A stretch of 64,000 bases of DNA. Origin: Lewinella sp. LCG006 (GTDB lineage Bacteria > Bacteroidota > Bacteroidia > Chitinophagales > Saprospiraceae). The stretch spans positions 1 through 64,000 of the forward strand of contig NZ_CP160680.1 in assembly GCF_040784935.1 (NCBI RefSeq), given 5' to 3'. Shown here piece after piece: positions 15,907-25,559 of this stretch (position 1 is the first letter of the stretch; every line of letters starts with the position of its first letter). The notes below the pieces were generated by a model. The model saw only the letters and a list, made by a program, of their open reading frames with translations, was not told where the DNA came from and did no database searches. The position numbers and the translations under genes were made by a program.

Positions 15907-18900
15907 TTACCAAGCAGTCCCGCTGGTTGAATCGGGTAAGAAAAGCGCGGGTAGTTGTTGTTCGCTGTAAAGTTTATTGAATTCTGCCATTTCATTATAG
16001 ATAATGAGGTCGCGTTCTTCTGCCAAAACTTGCCACTCTGCTACCAAATCCGTAAGGCGATCCTCTACCCCTTTCGTTACTCGGGGATCAATTCCATCGC
16101 AGCGGCTATGCAAATTCAGTAACTCTGCATTGAGGCGATTAGGGAAATTGATAACATCCTGAAAAGTCTTCTGATCGGGCTGGATAAGTTGCTTTTCCCA
16201 GGTATTGATTTGCTCTGTAATGGCTTGCGCTTTAGCTACCAGGTTCGGCTGTGTCCCCAGCTTACTCAGGCGCTCCGCCAGTATTTTCATTTGTGCCCGC
16301 AGGTCCTTCATCATCTCTACAGAACCATGGATATCGGCAACCGTTTTTTCGATATTAACGAGTATTTCCTGTTGATCCACGTAAGCATCTCCGCTGAGTT
16401 TCATACGTGGGTCGGCTAAGACCTGTGCCACTTCTTCGTATCGGTTATCTCCGACAATCAAACGTAAAGTATAATCACCTGGAGGTACTAATGCTCCCTG
16501 GTAACTGCCCAAAACAAAGACATCTTCCAAATGCCGGATGGGCTTGCGCCGCAAGTCCCACTGAAAACGATGAATCCCGTAACCTTTGGTCAAAAGGGGT
16601 TGTTCGGAAGGGCCCCCTACATAATCTGTATAGTTTTCATCCGCTTTGCTGGAGAATGAACGGACTAAATTGCCTTTCTCATCCAGGATTTCCAAGATAG
16701 CTAAAGCCGTATCCATCTGAGGTGGTAAATAATAATCAATACTCATGCCAGCAGCTGGGTTCGTGCCTTGTTGATTGCCTCCATTAGTGGTTGTCAGACG
16801 ATAGGTTGGCTTAGGGCGAAACACCTGCGGACTTTTTGCGAGTAGGTAACCTGCACTTTGCTGTAAAAACCCAAGATCATCAATCATCCAAAAGCCTCTT
16901 CCGGAGGTTGCCGCAATAAGATCATTGCCCTGGATCGTCAGATCGTTGATTGGGCAAACCGGCAGATTGAGTTGGAAACGATGCCAAAAGCGGCCATTGC
17001 TATAAGAAATATAGATGCCTGTTTCTGTACCAGCGTAAAGGAGGCCTTCTCTTAGCGGATCTTCTCTTACCACACGGGCAAAATCTTCAGGAGCAATACC
17101 TTTGGTAATCTTTACCCACGTGGCTCCAAAGTCATCTGTCCGAAAAATAAGCGGCGTAAAATCATTGAACCGATAGCGCGTAGCAACGACATAGGCCGTG
17201 GCAGGATTATGAGGAGAAACTTCGATGCTATTGATGAGACACTCCTCTAATTCAGGAGGTGTTACATTTTGCCAACTTTGACCTTCATCCCGAGTGAGAT
17301 GTACCAGACCATCATCGCTGCCCGCCCAGATCACCCAAGAATCGTGAGGAGAACAGGCTAGATAACTGATGGTATTGTAGTTTTCGCCTCCCGCACCTTC
17401 ATTGGTAAAAGGTACGCCACCCGGGCCTTGCTTGGATTTGTCGTTACGGGTAAGATCAGGGCTGATTTCGCTCCAGTTGATCCCGCCATCTCTCGTACGA
17501 AGTACTTTCTGGGCAGCGTGGAAGATAACCCGAGGATCCTGCGGACTGGCTACAATTGGGGCATTCCAATTGAAGCGATATTTCATGTCTCGTGGTAAGG
17601 TCGCCAGGCCTACCGTAGGGTAAGCCATGATGTCTTTGATTTCGCCTGTTTTATGATCAAACACGGAGATATTCCCTTGGTAACTTCCCCCGAAAACCAG
17701 TTGAGGATCGCTAGGGTCGAAGGCAACAAAAGCACTTTCGCCTCCCGCCACTTCGTACCAATCTTTTTCGCTGATGCCGTCGCGCGGGGAGCGGGTAGCA
17801 ATGGCGATGGCTGAGTAATCCTGTTGACCACCATAGACATGGTAAAATGGGAACCGTTGGTCGGCGATGACCCGATAAAACTGTCCGGTGGGTTGATTGC
17901 CCTGGGTAGACCAGCTTTTGCCCCCGTTGAAACTGACGCAGGCACCACCATCATTGGCCAGAATCATGTTGGAAGGATTAGCTGGATTGATCCAAAGATC
18001 GTGCTGATCGCTGTGAGGGTTTGGGATGCTAGTAAAACTACGTCCCCCATCGGTAGACCGCAACAGGGGTGCATTAAGGACATACACCGTATATTCATCA
18101 CGAGGGTCGGCTACAATTTTGGTATAATACCAGGCTCTTCCGATGGTTAGCCGCTGGTCATTGACTTGCGTCCAATGATCACCACCGTCGAGAGAGCGAA
18201 AGACACCTCCTTTGTCTGCTTCTATATTTGCGTAAACAACTTGCGAGTTGGCAGGAGATACCGAGACTCCCACTTTACCCATTCTTTCGGGGAGTCCTTG
18301 AAAAAGTTTCTGCCAATTTTCACCACCATCGACAGAGCGGAACAGGCCCGAGCCTTCACCACCGCTGCGAATTTGCCAGGGTTTGCGTTCATGGTCCCAC
18401 ATGCCAGCGTAGAGAATCCTAGGATTGGAGGGGTCCATACTCAAGTCAGCTGCACCCGTAAAATCGTTGACAAAGAAAAGGTGTTCCCAGGTTTTACCGC
18501 CATCCTGCGTGCGATAAATACCCCGGTCTGCGGAGGGCCCATGAGCTGCACCCTGAACGGCAATGTAAACAATATCTGAATTTTGGGGATGAATCTGAAT
18601 GTCCGAAATATGGCGGCTATTTTCCAGCCCAAGGTAGGTCCAGTTCTTGCCTCCGTCGGTAGATTTGTAAATACCATCACCATGGGAAGTCATAACACCG
18701 CGGACAGCATGCTCGCCAGTACCAACGTAGAGCACATTGGGATCAGATGGAGCTACACCAATGGCACCAATAGAGCCAACGTTGAAAAAACCATCAGAAA
18801 TATTGTTCCAACTAAGGCCAGCGTCGGTGGTTTTCCAAACACCACCACCTGTGGCTCCCATGTAGTATACCTGTGAATTGCCCACCACGCCAGCAACAGC

Positions 18901-19074
18901 TACGCTACGGCCACCACGGAAGGGGCCAATATTGCGCCATTGCGCGCCTTGGTACACGGCCACGTTGAACGGGCCGACGCTTTTTGGTGTCTCGAGCTGT
19001 GCTGTTACAATTGAGGTGGTCGCAAAAACCAGGATCAGCAACAAGCTCCCTTTGAGCAAGTGTTTCATTCTCAT
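15907..19074 (-). CDS. Secreted BNR/sortilin-like beta-propeller protein
   Basis: A roughly 1055-residue secreted protein built from repeated BNR/Asp-box blades (S/T-x-D-x-G-x-x-W, for example KTTDAGLSW, KSTDGGKNW, RTQDGGKTW, RSVDGGENW) similar to the VPS10/sortilin propeller and bacterial exo-sialidase-like proteins. The last 250 residues are a beta domain followed by a helical segment. The start at 19074 gives MRMKHLLKGSLLLIL, a normal signal peptide ending in TAQ. The longer frame from 19164 adds 30 residues that would spoil it. No T9SS domain is seen at the end. Catalytic residues of sialidases are not evident, so it may bind rather than cut. Confidence 0.82.
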   Translation of the reverse strand: MRMKHLLKGSLLLILVFATTSIVTAQLETPKSVGPFNVAVYQGAQWRNIGPFRGGRSVAVAGVVGNSQVYYMGATGGGVWKTTDAGLSWNNISDGFFNVGSIGAIGVAPSDPNVLYVGTGEHAVRGVMTSHGDGIYKSTDGGKNWTYLGLENSRHISDIQIHPQNSDIVYIAVQGAAHGPSADRGIYRTQDGGKTWEHLFFVNDFTGAADLSMDPSNPRILYAGMWDHERKPWQIRSGGEGSGLFRSVDGGENWQKLFQGLPERMGKVGVSVSPANSQVVYANIEADKGGVFRSLDGGDHWTQVNDQRLTIGRAWYYTKIVADPRDEYTVYVLNAPLLRSTDGGRSFTSIPNPHSDQHDLWINPANPSNMILANDGGACVSFNGGKSWSTQGNQPTGQFYRVIADQRFPFYHVYGGQQDYSAIAIATRSPRDGISEKDWYEVAGGESAFVAFDPSDPQLVFGGSYQGNISVFDHKTGEIKDIMAYPTVGLATLPRDMKYRFNWNAPIVASPQDPRVIFHAAQKVLRTRDGGINWSEISPDLTRNDKSKQGPGGVPFTNEGAGGENYNTISYLACSPHDSWVIWAGSDDGLVHLTRDEGQSWQNVTPPELEECLINSIEVSPHNPATAYVVATRYRFNDFTPLIFRTDDFGATWVKITKGIAPEDFARVVREDPLREGLLYAGTETGIYISYSNGRFWHRFQLNLPVCPINDLTIQGNDLIAATSGRGFWMIDDLGFLQQSAGYLLAKSPQVFRPKPTYRLTTTNGGNQQGTNPAAGMSIDYYLPPQMDTALAILEILDEKGNLVRSFSSKADENYTDYVGGPSEQPLLTKGYGIHRFQWDLRRKPIRHLEDVFVLGSYQGALVPPGDYTLRLIVGDNRYEEVAQVLADPRMKLSGDAYVDQQEILVNIEKTVADIHGSVEMMKDLRAQMKILAERLSKLGTQPNLVAKAQAITEQINTWEKQLIQPDQKTFQDVINFPNRLNAELLNLHSRCDGIDPRVTKGVEDRLTDLVAEWQVLAEERDLIIYNEMAEFNKLYSEQQLPALFLPDSTSGTAW

Positions 19075-19528
19075 AATATTGGGCATAAGCGAAATACCGT
19101 CGACTAAAACAGGTACTACTGATGTAGATACTGAAAAAAATCGGCGATGATTGCAGCTTTGCACCGTGTTGTAATGGTGAAAACTTCGCTAAACAATCCC
19201 GTTTTACATTGTTTAGTGTTGTAAACAGACCATACATAGGGGATCAAAGCTGCTAATTTACGAAAAACATCGTAACCCAGTGCTTAACCCTTGAGAAGTT
19301 GGTTTTTCAATTAGAAAACCTGAAAAAGACAGGACGAGCCTGTGCTAATTTATTTGGATTTATCTATCGCGAATCGTATACGCAGGTAACGTAAAAAAGT
19401 TTCAATTTGTTGGAGAACCAATATTGATTGTCGGGTATTTACAAAATGATTCTAGTTTTAAAGTGCTAATTACTACTGGATTATAAAATATTTGTATTTT
19501 TAAAGCATACACGCAATTCATCTAGGTT
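19075..19528. other. Divergent intergenic region, no gene seen
   Basis: Lies between divergent genes and presumably holds both promoters, but no full -33/-7 pair was recognised. One inverted repeat, CTAAACAAT (19189-19197) with ATTGTTTAG (19208-19216), could be an operator or leader hairpin for the minus-strand gene. Confidence 0.4.
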
Positions 19529-20131
19529 ATGATTAAAAAATTTACGCTCTTGCTTTTCACCCTCGGCATTTTGTGTTGTACCTTAAGTGCTCAGCACACG
19601 GATGCCTTAACGGGTTACATCGTCACCAAAAACAATTATCATCTTACGGGTGCTATTGGTCTTATTGAGCATACCCAATACGGTAGTATGGTAGAGTTCA
19701 TCAATGACTTTGGTACGCCCTATTTTCTGCACCCGGCCTTGATAAAGGGGTTTGTATTTTTTGAAGGGCCAGCAGTGACGGCTTATGAAAGCAAATACTA
19801 TCGCAACAGTTGGATGTACTTAAAATTGCAGTATGCAGGCGATAATATCAGCTTATTGCAAACCCCCGAAACCATGGTAAAATACGAATGGTATAACGGT
19901 AACCTGATTGCACACGACAAGAAGGTTGTGCAATACTGGGTAGAGCTTCCTGGCGACCGGATACAGCCCTTGAAACGCTTTGGTTTTCGTAGGCAGATGA
20001 AAAGATTGATGGCTGATGCCGCTCCTAAGGTGACTCGACTTATTGGTAAAAAAGGGTACCGCTTCAAGGACTTGTACACCATTCTGGCGGAGTATGATAA
20101 AGAATGTGCCAAGGGCAAGCGGCGGCTTTAG
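19529..20131 (+). CDS. Secreted protein of unknown function
   Basis: A 200-residue protein with a clear signal peptide (MIKKFTLLLFTLGILCCTLS, cleavage after SAQ near 21). The mature part begins as beta strands (TGYIVTKNNYHLTGAIG) and ends in a Lys/Arg-rich helical tail. I do not recognise a family. It is a single gene followed by a GC-rich structured region and a strong terminator. Confidence 0.65.
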   Translation: MIKKFTLLLFTLGILCCTLSAQHTDALTGYIVTKNNYHLTGAIGLIEHTQYGSMVEFINDFGTPYFLHPALIKGFVFFEGPAVTAYESKYYRNSWMYLKLQYAGDNISLLQTPETMVKYEWYNGNLIAHDKKVVQYWVELPGDRIQPLKRFGFRRQMKRLMADAAPKVTRLIGKKGYRFKDLYTILAEYDKECAKGKRRL

Positions 20132-20258
20132 TGCGGAGCGCGGAGCCTGGCGGGCCAGGCCCGTATCAACCAAGGATGGAAGTGGTATGCGGTGCGCAGC
20201 GAGAGCATAAGAACGAACAGCCTGGCGGCCCGTCTGAAGGCGAGGCCGGGGTGCCAAA
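20132..20258. repeat. GC-rich structured intergenic element
   Basis: GCCTGGCGGGCCAGGC (20145-20160) is an inverted repeat, and related GGCGGCCCG and GGCCGGGG blocks follow. Composition is far richer in G+C than neighbouring intergenic DNA, and no reading frame is convincing. It resembles the structured, REP-like post-gene sequences found in Bacteroidota genomes. Confidence 0.45.
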
Positions 20259-20308
20259 AAAAATCCCGAACTATGGTTAGTACCATGATTCGGGATTTTT
20301 CTTTTTAT
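20256..20308. terminator. Strong bidirectional terminator
   Basis: AAAAATCCCGAA (20259-20270) pairs perfectly with TTCGGGATTTTT (20289-20300), and inner TATGGT/ACCAT pairing extends the stem. T-rich tails are present in both directions, so it serves the two convergent genes. Confidence 0.88.
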
Positions 20309-20318
20309 TGAATCGCTA

Positions 20319-20825
20319 TTAATTAACTGCGGCCATTGCTTTGAGCTCGGCAAGGAGTACATCTGGTGTTTTGTATCCCGGAGAAATCTTCAGGGAATTT
20401 TGCTGCTCATCGAGGTAAACGAAAGAGGGGTAACCCAGGCGGCGGTTGAGCAAGACAACGGCTAACTCGTGCACACCACGGCGGCCAGTACCCTCGCGGT
20501 AACTCAAGGTATTGCCTTTGTACTGCTGATCGGGTGTACTTTCAGCGTTGAATTTGACGGCGTAAAAATTGGCGTTCATGAACTCGATGACGTCACCGTC
20601 GGTAAAGGTGCTGGCATCCATGCGTTTGCACCATCCACACCAATCGGTATAAACATCGACGAACATTTTCTTGGGATTTTTCTCCATGGCCTCCATGGCT
20701 TCTTCCCAAGTCAGCCAGTTGATCTTAGCCTCACTGGCCGTTTTCACCTGGGTAGCGGGTTGTGCAAAAGCAAAAATAGCAGCCAGCGCTATCAACAATC
20801 CGGTTCCGAAGACAACTTTTCTCAT
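20319..20825 (-). CDS. Periplasmic thioredoxin-family protein
   Basis: A 168-residue exported protein with a signal peptide (MRKVVFGTGLLIALAAIFAF, cleavage near AQ22). The thioredoxin-like domain has the active site DWCGWCKRMD with Cys63 and Cys66, typical of the thioredoxin_7/DUF255-like group. The later GYPSFVYLD segment supplies the cis-proline. It probably reduces or isomerises disulfides in the periplasm. It is a single gene, convergent with the preceding one. Confidence 0.88.
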   Translation of the reverse strand: MRKVVFGTGLLIALAAIFAFAQPATQVKTASEAKINWLTWEEAMEAMEKNPKKMFVDVYTDWCGWCKRMDASTFTDGDVIEFMNANFYAVKFNAESTPDQQYKGNTLSYREGTGRRGVHELAVVLLNRRLGYPSFVYLDEQQNSLKISPGYKTPDVLLAELKAMAAVN

Positions 20826-21012
20826 TATTCTTTCTTTTACTATCGTCAGGAATGTAACCTGACAGGGATGTTATGGAATTAAAATGTGTACAAAAGCCAA
20901 TGGTTGTTGGCAAGCACATCCATAAAAATAGGTTGAATACGTGTAATCGTTTTTAGATGATCCCTAATTAATAATTCTTTAACATTTTATTGTCGCATTT
21001 CGACCAAGTACA

Positions 21013-21588
21013 ATGAATAAAGCCAATAAACAACGGGTGGTAGTAGCAGTGGGTGGATCGAGTGGATCTATTTATGCGAAAGTGCTTTTTGACCGTCTCA
21101 ATGAGATGTCTGCGCAATGGGATCGCGTAGGCGTAGTGATGAGTGACAACGCCCGCTACAATTGGGAGCTGGAGCTCGGGGACCAATCGTACAAAGACTA
21201 CCCTTTTGATTTCTACCAGAAGAACGATTTTATGGCTCCTTTCGCGTCGGGATCAGCGCGCTACACCAGCATGTTGGTCTGCCCTTGTTCGATGGGGCTA
21301 CTGGCAAGGATAGCGCAAGGGATTAGTAATGATTTGGTAACCAGAGCAGCGGATGTGATGCTGAAAGAGCGCCGGAAATTGATTTTGGTCCCCAGGGATA
21401 CGCCTTATAACCTGCTCCACTTGCGCAACATGACCCTACTGACCGAAGCCGGAGCGATTATTTGTCCAGCCACTCCTTCCTTTTACAGCAAACCGACCAC
21501 CTTTGAAGAACTGGCCCTGACGGTAGTGGATCGGGTGCTGGATTTGGCTGGTTTTGAGCCGGATACTTACCGATGGGGAGGTGAGTAG
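21013..21588 (+). CDS. ubiX: UbiX-family flavin prenyltransferase
   Basis: Joins dimethylallyl phosphate to FMN to make the prenylated flavin used by UbiD decarboxylases. The 191-residue length is typical. Motifs include the FMN/phosphate loop VGGSSGSIYAK (13-23), the LVCPCSMGLLARIAQGISND segment, RAADVMLKERRKL and LVPRDTPYNLLHL. No ubiD gene is present in the window, so its client decarboxylase lies elsewhere. Confidence 0.93.
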   Translation: MNKANKQRVVVAVGGSSGSIYAKVLFDRLNEMSAQWDRVGVVMSDNARYNWELELGDQSYKDYPFDFYQKNDFMAPFASGSARYTSMLVCPCSMGLLARIAQGISNDLVTRAADVMLKERRKLILVPRDTPYNLLHLRNMTLLTEAGAIICPATPSFYSKPTTFEELALTVVDRVLDLAGFEPDTYRWGGE

Positions 21589-21750
21589 GGGTGAATGATT
21601 TTTTGAACGATAGAGGGGGTAGGGATTTTTTAACCACGTAGCCACAATAGTTTTTCATACAGTCACATAGTTTTCAGGAGATTGTTTTTTAAGATTAAGC
21701 TATGCCGTAACTAATTCTCATTATCTTGATCCAGGCAAAACAAAAAAGGA

Positions 21751-22866
21751 ATGGATCAACAACAACGTCTATTATCACTGGACATCTTTCGGGGCATCAC
21801 GATTGCGGGGATGATTTTGGTCAACAATCCCGGCAGTTGGGAGGAAGTTTACGCGCCTTTACTGCACGCTGATTGGCATGGCGTGACCCCGACGGACTGG
21901 ATCTTTCCTTTTTTCATTTTTATCGTAGGGGTGGCTATTGCTTATGCGGTGGGTAAACGCAAAGAACAAGGCGACCACAAAACACTGGTTCGGAAAATCA
22001 TCAAGCGGACGCTGATCATTTTTGGTATTGGTTTATTCCTGAATGGCTTTCCCTATTTCAATTTGGGTACCATTCGCATACCTGGTGTTTTGCAGCGCAT
22101 AGCACTGGTTTACGGCGCTACTTCGATGCTTTTTCTCTACCTCGATCCAAGGCAATTGTTCTGGGTAGGCGTAGGTTGCCTACTGGGCTACTGGGCACTG
22201 ATGACGCTGGTGCCAGTGCCTGGCGTGGGGACACCTAATCTGGAACCAAGTACTAATTTGGGAGCCTGGTTGGACCGAACGATCATGAACGGACACCTGT
22301 GGTCGCAAAGTAAGACCTGGGACCCGGAAGGGCTGCTCAGCACCTTGCCTGCAATAGGGACGGGCATCAGTGGCGTGCTGGCTGGCCTGTGGCTACGTAA
22401 GCCGAGTGACGGCTATGAAAAAGCGGCGGGATTGCTGGCGGTTGGGGTGATCTTATTGTCGTTGGCTTGTGTTTGGGATCTCGTGTTTCCGATTAACAAA
22501 AAAATATGGACCAGCTCTTACGTGCTCTACACTTCGGGGGCTGCTTTGCTGTTTCTGGGAGCGGTGTACTGGTTGGTGGATTTGAAAGGATATAAAGGTT
22601 GGACGAAGCCCTTTGTGGTGTATGGTACCAATGCCTTGTTTGTCTTTGTGATGTCGGGGATTGTTGCTAAACTGCTCTACACCATCAAATGGACAAACGC
22701 GGCGGGCGAAACCATAACCGCCAAGACATGGTTGTGGGAAAGTGTATACGAGCCGGCCTTTGCATCGGTAAAGTTTGCGTCGTTTGCGTTTGCGATGACC
22801 AACGTATTGTTTTTTCTGGCCTTGTCGTGGGTGCTTTACGCGAAGAAGATTTTTATAAAGGTATAA
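21751..22866 (+). CDS. DUF5009/HGSNAT-like membrane acyltransferase
   Basis: A 371-residue polytopic membrane protein with about ten hydrophobic segments. It starts with RLLSLDIFRGITIAGMILVN and contains LHADWHGVTPTDWIFPFFIF, the hallmarks of the heparan-alpha-glucosaminide N-acetyltransferase-like family (NagX/DUF5009). The conserved His and Asp residues lie in that second motif. It is thought to acetylate amino sugars across the inner membrane. The gene stands alone, separated from the ubiX gene by about 160 bases. Confidence 0.88.
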   Translation: MDQQQRLLSLDIFRGITIAGMILVNNPGSWEEVYAPLLHADWHGVTPTDWIFPFFIFIVGVAIAYAVGKRKEQGDHKTLVRKIIKRTLIIFGIGLFLNGFPYFNLGTIRIPGVLQRIALVYGATSMLFLYLDPRQLFWVGVGCLLGYWALMTLVPVPGVGTPNLEPSTNLGAWLDRTIMNGHLWSQSKTWDPEGLLSTLPAIGTGISGVLAGLWLRKPSDGYEKAAGLLAVGVILLSLACVWDLVFPINKKIWTSSYVLYTSGAALLFLGAVYWLVDLKGYKGWTKPFVVYGTNALFVFVMSGIVAKLLYTIKWTNAAGETITAKTWLWESVYEPAFASVKFASFAFAMTNVLFFLALSWVLYAKKIFIKV

Positions 22867-23078
22867 AAAAGTGAGGGCGGTGGAACGGTTGTTCTCCGCC
22901 CCTACACTAAACAAAAACAGCAAATTCTTAGGGGATGCGCGCGATGCTAATGGACTACAATTACGGACATTCTGGGCAGTGGGAAAAATACTTGGGGATA
23001 TTTAGCATTTCCTTCACAAGACTTTAACAGTATAATTAGGGGGGGGGTAGTAGTTACGTGTTTTTTTTACCACAGTAG

Positions 23079-24305
23079 TCACATAGTGGGGTAATGGGTG
23101 ATTTGGCCGGGCCAATTGGGAGATAAAGATGGCGGGGTGGTGTTGCAGATGATCCATAGTAATGGGGAGAGGCATTTGATTTTGGGGAGGGAGGCTTGGC
23201 CATCAGTGAAATAGATGACGCCATCGAAGGGGCCAAGGGTATTGATCGCTTCCAGCGCGGGATCAAATGAGGTGCGGCCACCGCCGGTACTCATCGTAGG
23301 GATAGTGCCATTGAAGAGATAAGACGCGCGTACTTGGTAATCGGCTTCGATCAGGTGTATTTCGTGGGTAAGTTTTTGCAGGTTTTGAATTTCTCGAAAA
23401 AACTGTATCCGTTGGATGGGTTGGATGCTACCTGAGGTATCTAATACCACTGCCAATCGGGTAGTTCGGCGGCGACGCATGCCAGGGAGGGTACCAAAAC
23501 GCCGGGATGGACGACGTAGGCTGTTGCGATTTTGCGTACGTTGGGCACTGCTGATAAACCGGCGGAGGACGGTCGTCCAGGGTAATGAGACCTTTGAGGG
23601 AGTGGATGTAAGGCGATTTTGTAAATGCAAGGCAGCCGGGTTTTCACCTAATTCGGCGAGCAGGCTATCCTGGGTCGACCACCAGCTTGGCCACGTCAGA
23701 AGCGTTTCGACCGAAGGCCAGGAAAAATGAGACTTTTGGGAATAAAGGGTGGCGTGCCACTGGGGCAAAATCTCCGTTGCTTTCTGTGTAGCTTGCAAAC
23801 GCAGTAGTGCAGTGTAGATGGTGGTTAAGTCGGCAAATTCGTTGAGATGGAGGCGCGTATAGAGCGCTTGAAAAAGGTCGTCGCAGTAAGGGATAGGGAG
23901 ATATTGGCGAACCTCCAGGTCGGCAGCGAGGTGAAAAGCCCAGGTTATTGGATATTTCGCTGCCTGTTGAGGATGCTGCAAGAGTAAATGGAGTAGTTCT
24001 TCACAAAGCCAGGCGGCGAGCCATTCTTGTTGATCCTTGAGCACATTCAGCAGACGCGGTTGGTAATATAAAACCGGTTGGTTTTCCCAAGCGATAACAA
24101 AAGGCAGCGACAATTGTGTATCCGCTCGTTTGGGGATACGCACTAAGAGATGAGCGAAAAAGGGGGCATGCGCGAGCAAGTCGCGGGTGATGGAGAGGAA
24201 GAGGGTGTTTGGGGTTGATGGTTGGTGGTTGATGTGTTGATGGTTTGACCAGGTTTTGAATAAATCTATTTCAAGACAATACAATGTAACAAATCTAAGA
24301 CTCAC
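23079..24305 (-). CDS. VWA-like domain protein (DUF2201-type, MoxR partner class)
   Basis: A 408-residue soluble protein. The N-terminal half resembles the predicted metallopeptidase-like DUF2201 region, but the zinc motif is degenerate (CEELLHLLLQH, 101-111). The C-terminal half is a von Willebrand A domain with MIDAS sequence DTSGS at 289-293 and a TDG motif near 365. Such proteins normally sit next to a MoxR AAA ATPase; none is adjacent here. The downstream gap (22867-23078) has a G run and no gene. The start is uncertain because the first 25 residues look poorly conserved. Confidence 0.78.
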   Translation of the reverse strand: MSLRFVTLYCLEIDLFKTWSNHQHINHQPSTPNTLFLSITRDLLAHAPFFAHLLVRIPKRADTQLSLPFVIAWENQPVLYYQPRLLNVLKDQQEWLAAWLCEELLHLLLQHPQQAAKYPITWAFHLAADLEVRQYLPIPYCDDLFQALYTRLHLNEFADLTTIYTALLRLQATQKATEILPQWHATLYSQKSHFSWPSVETLLTWPSWWSTQDSLLAELGENPAALHLQNRLTSTPSKVSLPWTTVLRRFISSAQRTQNRNSLRRPSRRFGTLPGMRRRRTTRLAVVLDTSGSIQPIQRIQFFREIQNLQKLTHEIHLIEADYQVRASYLFNGTIPTMSTGGGRTSFDPALEAINTLGPFDGVIYFTDGQASLPKIKCLSPLLWIICNTTPPSLSPNWPGQITHYPTM

Positions 24306-24383
24306 ACTATAACGGGTACTAATCCTTATCTTATATTTCTTAAGGATTTGGTACCTTTATTCTCAGATAGTTGATTTTTCAAT

Positions 24384-25559
24384 ATGGACATTTGCTTCCT
24401 TCCAGCTTGGTTTTATGATATTGACGGAAAGGGAGGTGGTTTATTCTTCAGAGAGCAAGCCATAGCTATACGAGCGGTGATTGATACTGCAAGTATTTTT
24501 TATCCAGCGTTGGGGCTCCCCTACCTCGGTAAGGAAAATTGGGAAGAAAAAACCCTTGAAGGTATAACCATCTTTAAGTACCAAGGATTTTGTTTTCCAA
24601 AACGGATAGCAATTCTTCAATTTATCTACGCTTCTCAGATAAGAAAAGCTTTCTCCTTTTTTTTAGCCACTCGTAATGGACGTCTGCCGGATTTGATTCA
24701 TTCCCACAGTTTATGGGGGGCTTATGCAGCACTCGTCATAAAAAAAGAATGGGGAATCCCCTTTGTCTATACCGAGCATTTGGGAAAATGGACCAATATC
24801 GACTATTTTCCGCCTAGGTATCAATTAAAGCAATTGCAAGTGATTTGCGAAAATGCGAATCTGGTAACAGCGGTTAGTAATACATTGGCACAGAGAATGG
24901 TAGAATTTTGTGGAGTAGCACCCGTCTTGGTCACCCCAAACATGGTCGACACTAATTTTTTTTCACCACTAGATGATAATAAAAAGAAACGCCCCAACAC
25001 CTTCTCTATTATTTCGATTGGTGATCCTTGGCATACCAAAGGATTAGATATTCTTATTGAAGCTTTGGGCATAGCACAACAGCAAACAAATCTAAAATTA
25101 AAACTAACACTGGTCGATGAAATCCCAAAAAGACAACAGCTTTATCCAATTATCGAAAAGTATCAATTAAAGGAGCAAATCGAATTTACAGGGCGTTTGG
25201 AACGTATTCAATTGAAAGCATTACTACAACAACAAGATGTTCTAGTCTCAGCATCTAGAAGGGAGTCCTTCGGACTGACAATGATAGAGGCGATGGCTTG
25301 TGGGGTACCTGTGGTTGCAACAAAAACTGCTGGTTCACTAGATATTGTGAATTCAGAAAATGGAATTTTGGTAGATTTAAATAATAGCCAAGCTTTGGCT
25401 AAGGGCCTATTATTGTTAATAAACCAACCAAATAAATATTCTCCTCAGCAACTGGCAGCCTATGTACATCATAAATACAGTATCCAATCCTTCTGTAAAA
25501 ATTGGGAAAAGCACTACAACATGATTTTGTTAGATCAAAAAAGGAATAATCATGATTGA
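24384..25559 (+). CDS. Glycosyltransferase family 4
   Basis: A 391-residue GT-B enzyme that adds a sugar to a growing surface glycan. The N-terminal acceptor domain includes DIDGKGGGLFFREQA and HSHSLWGAYAALV. The C-terminal donor-binding domain contains the EX7E-type motif RRESFGLTMIEAMACGVPVV. It begins the plus-strand arm of the glycan island and overlaps the next gene by 8 bases, so the four plus-strand genes form one operon. Its codon use and A+T content follow the island rather than the chromosome flanks. Confidence 0.9.
   Translation: MDICFLPAWFYDIDGKGGGLFFREQAIAIRAVIDTASIFYPALGLPYLGKENWEEKTLEGITIFKYQGFCFPKRIAILQFIYASQIRKAFSFFLATRNGRLPDLIHSHSLWGAYAALVIKKEWGIPFVYTEHLGKWTNIDYFPPRYQLKQLQVICENANLVTAVSNTLAQRMVEFCGVAPVLVTPNMVDTNFFSPLDDNKKKRPNTFSIISIGDPWHTKGLDILIEALGIAQQQTNLKLKLTLVDEIPKRQQLYPIIEKYQLKEQIEFTGRLERIQLKALLQQQDVLVSASRRESFGLTMIEAMACGVPVVATKTAGSLDIVNSENGILVDLNNSQALAKGLLLLINQPNKYSPQQLAAYVHHKYSIQSFCKNWEKHYNMILLDQKRNNHD

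Noticed and set aside
22870-22903. GGGCGG/CCGCCC hairpin after the DUF5009 gene
   Set aside because: Stem has mismatches and no T tail follows, so it was not counted as a terminator.
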